Assembly (NCBI GenBank): GCA_020849855.1
Contig: JADZFO010000008.1
Coordinates: 1 to 29,310, forward strand
DNA from: a bacterium
GTDB lineage: Bacteria; 4484-113; JAFGCY01
Direction: 5' to 3'
Length of the DNA stretch: 29,310 bases
Shown here: piece by piece, positions 29,184-29,310 of the stretch
Position numbering within the stretch: position 1 is the first letter of the stretch
How the letters are laid out: the number at the start of each line of letters is the position of its first letter
Position numbers and translations under genes: made by a program
Notes under the pieces: model-generated
What the model saw: the letters and a program-made list of their open reading frames with translations, nothing else
Databases searched by the model: none
What the model was told of the DNA's origin: nothing

Positions 29184-29310
29184 TGAATCGTCCCGGGTTT
29201 TCCGGAGGCTACATTTACGAGGAGAATGTAGCCATGGGAAAAGCAAATCCGCGTTACAGCCCTGAGTTCAAGGATCGGGCAGTCAGGCTGGTGCTGGAAA
29301 GCCACGGGGA
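29184..29310 (+). mobile_element. Left end of an IS3-family insertion sequence (partial)
   Basis: The inverted-repeat-like end begins TGAATCGTCCCGGGTTTTCC at 29184, which closely resembles the TGAACCG-CCCGGG ends of IS3-group elements. It is followed 50 bp later by an OrfA start. The right end and the second reading frame lie beyond the window, so completeness cannot be judged. Confidence 0.75.
29234..29310 (+). CDS. IS3-family transposase OrfA (5' fragment)
   Basis: The first 25 residues begin MGKANPRYSPEFKDRAVRLV and read like the N-terminal helix-turn-helix of IS3-group OrfA proteins (RYSPEFK-RAV-LVLE). GAGGAG (29219-29224) lies nine bases before the ATG. The gene is cut by the window end; IS3 elements normally make the active transposase by a -1 frameshift into OrfB, which is not visible here. 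Confidence 0.85.
   Translation, partial: MGKANPRYSPEFKDRAVRLVLESHG

Noticed and set aside
1285-29310. tRNA or rRNA genes and riboswitches
   Set aside because: No cloverleaf-like run with GTTCRA-type T-loops, rRNA core sequence or known riboswitch core was noticed in the intergenic gaps; this was by reading, not by covariance search.

Overview
The window is a GC-rich (by eye about 65%) chromosomal segment from a diderm bacterium. It carries TonB/ExbB/ExbD, a periplasmic parvulin-type chaperone, a small outer-membrane-like protein and a lipoprotein. Housekeeping genes cluster in typical bacterial ways (gmk-rpoZ-coaBC, plsX-fabH-fabD-fabG-fabF, clpX, scpB), but several arrangements differ from Proteobacteria: there is no yicC before gmk, no acpP in the fab operon and no scpA next to scpB. 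I cannot name the phylum from sequence alone. A less-studied Gram-negative lineage (planctomycete-, armatimonadete- or candidate-phylum-like) is the best guess and is inference.

Layout. 124-1092 (-) is a Gfo/Idh/MocA oxidoreductase. 1200-1873 is a self-contained unit: near-consensus promoter, small exported protein, strong terminator. 1952-5253 is an operon-like run: unknown 270-aa protein, gmk, rpoZ, coaBC. It is followed by an exported parvulin PPIase (5374-6435) and a SAM methyltransferase (6488-7108), then a convergent exported truncated haemoglobin (7281-7781, -). 7976-8935 encodes a tandem SRPBCC protein. 9017-12463 holds tonB and exbB-exbD, split by about 1.1 kb of lower-GC DNA with two small membrane proteins, hairpins and a heptamer array. 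12598-14409 is a membrane-anchored beta-propeller-like protein. 14486-19767 (-) is the fatty-acid/phospholipid operon. A divergent CAP-domain protein (19896-20966), an ECF sigma factor with a membrane partner (21115-22576, -), a 385-bp repeat-filled spacer, and an AAC(3)-like acetyltransferase with an ankyrin protein (22989-24610, -) follow. Then come a fumarylacetoacetate hydrolase-family protein (24680-25552, -), clpX, a lipoprotein resembling a catalytically dead 5'-nucleotidase, scpB, and the left end of an IS3-family element running off the window.

Two sequence-level patterns stand out. First, many genes have a -10-like hexamer (TATAAT, TAGAAT, TATTCT, TAGATT), often preceded by TGn, only 6-12 nt before the start codon and no Shine-Dalgarno, which predicts leaderless or near-leaderless mRNAs. 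Operon-internal genes use Shine-Dalgarno sequences or stop/start overlaps. Second, four spacers carry exact period-7 tandem repeats (ATTAGCC/GGCTAAT, GGCAATG-like, GGGACTA/ATCCCTG), three of them next to GC-rich palindromes of a REP-like kind.

Functionally the window combines nucleotide, CoA and fatty-acid synthesis, envelope energy transduction and regulation. No tRNA, rRNA, CRISPR array or recognisable multi-gene defence locus is visible.
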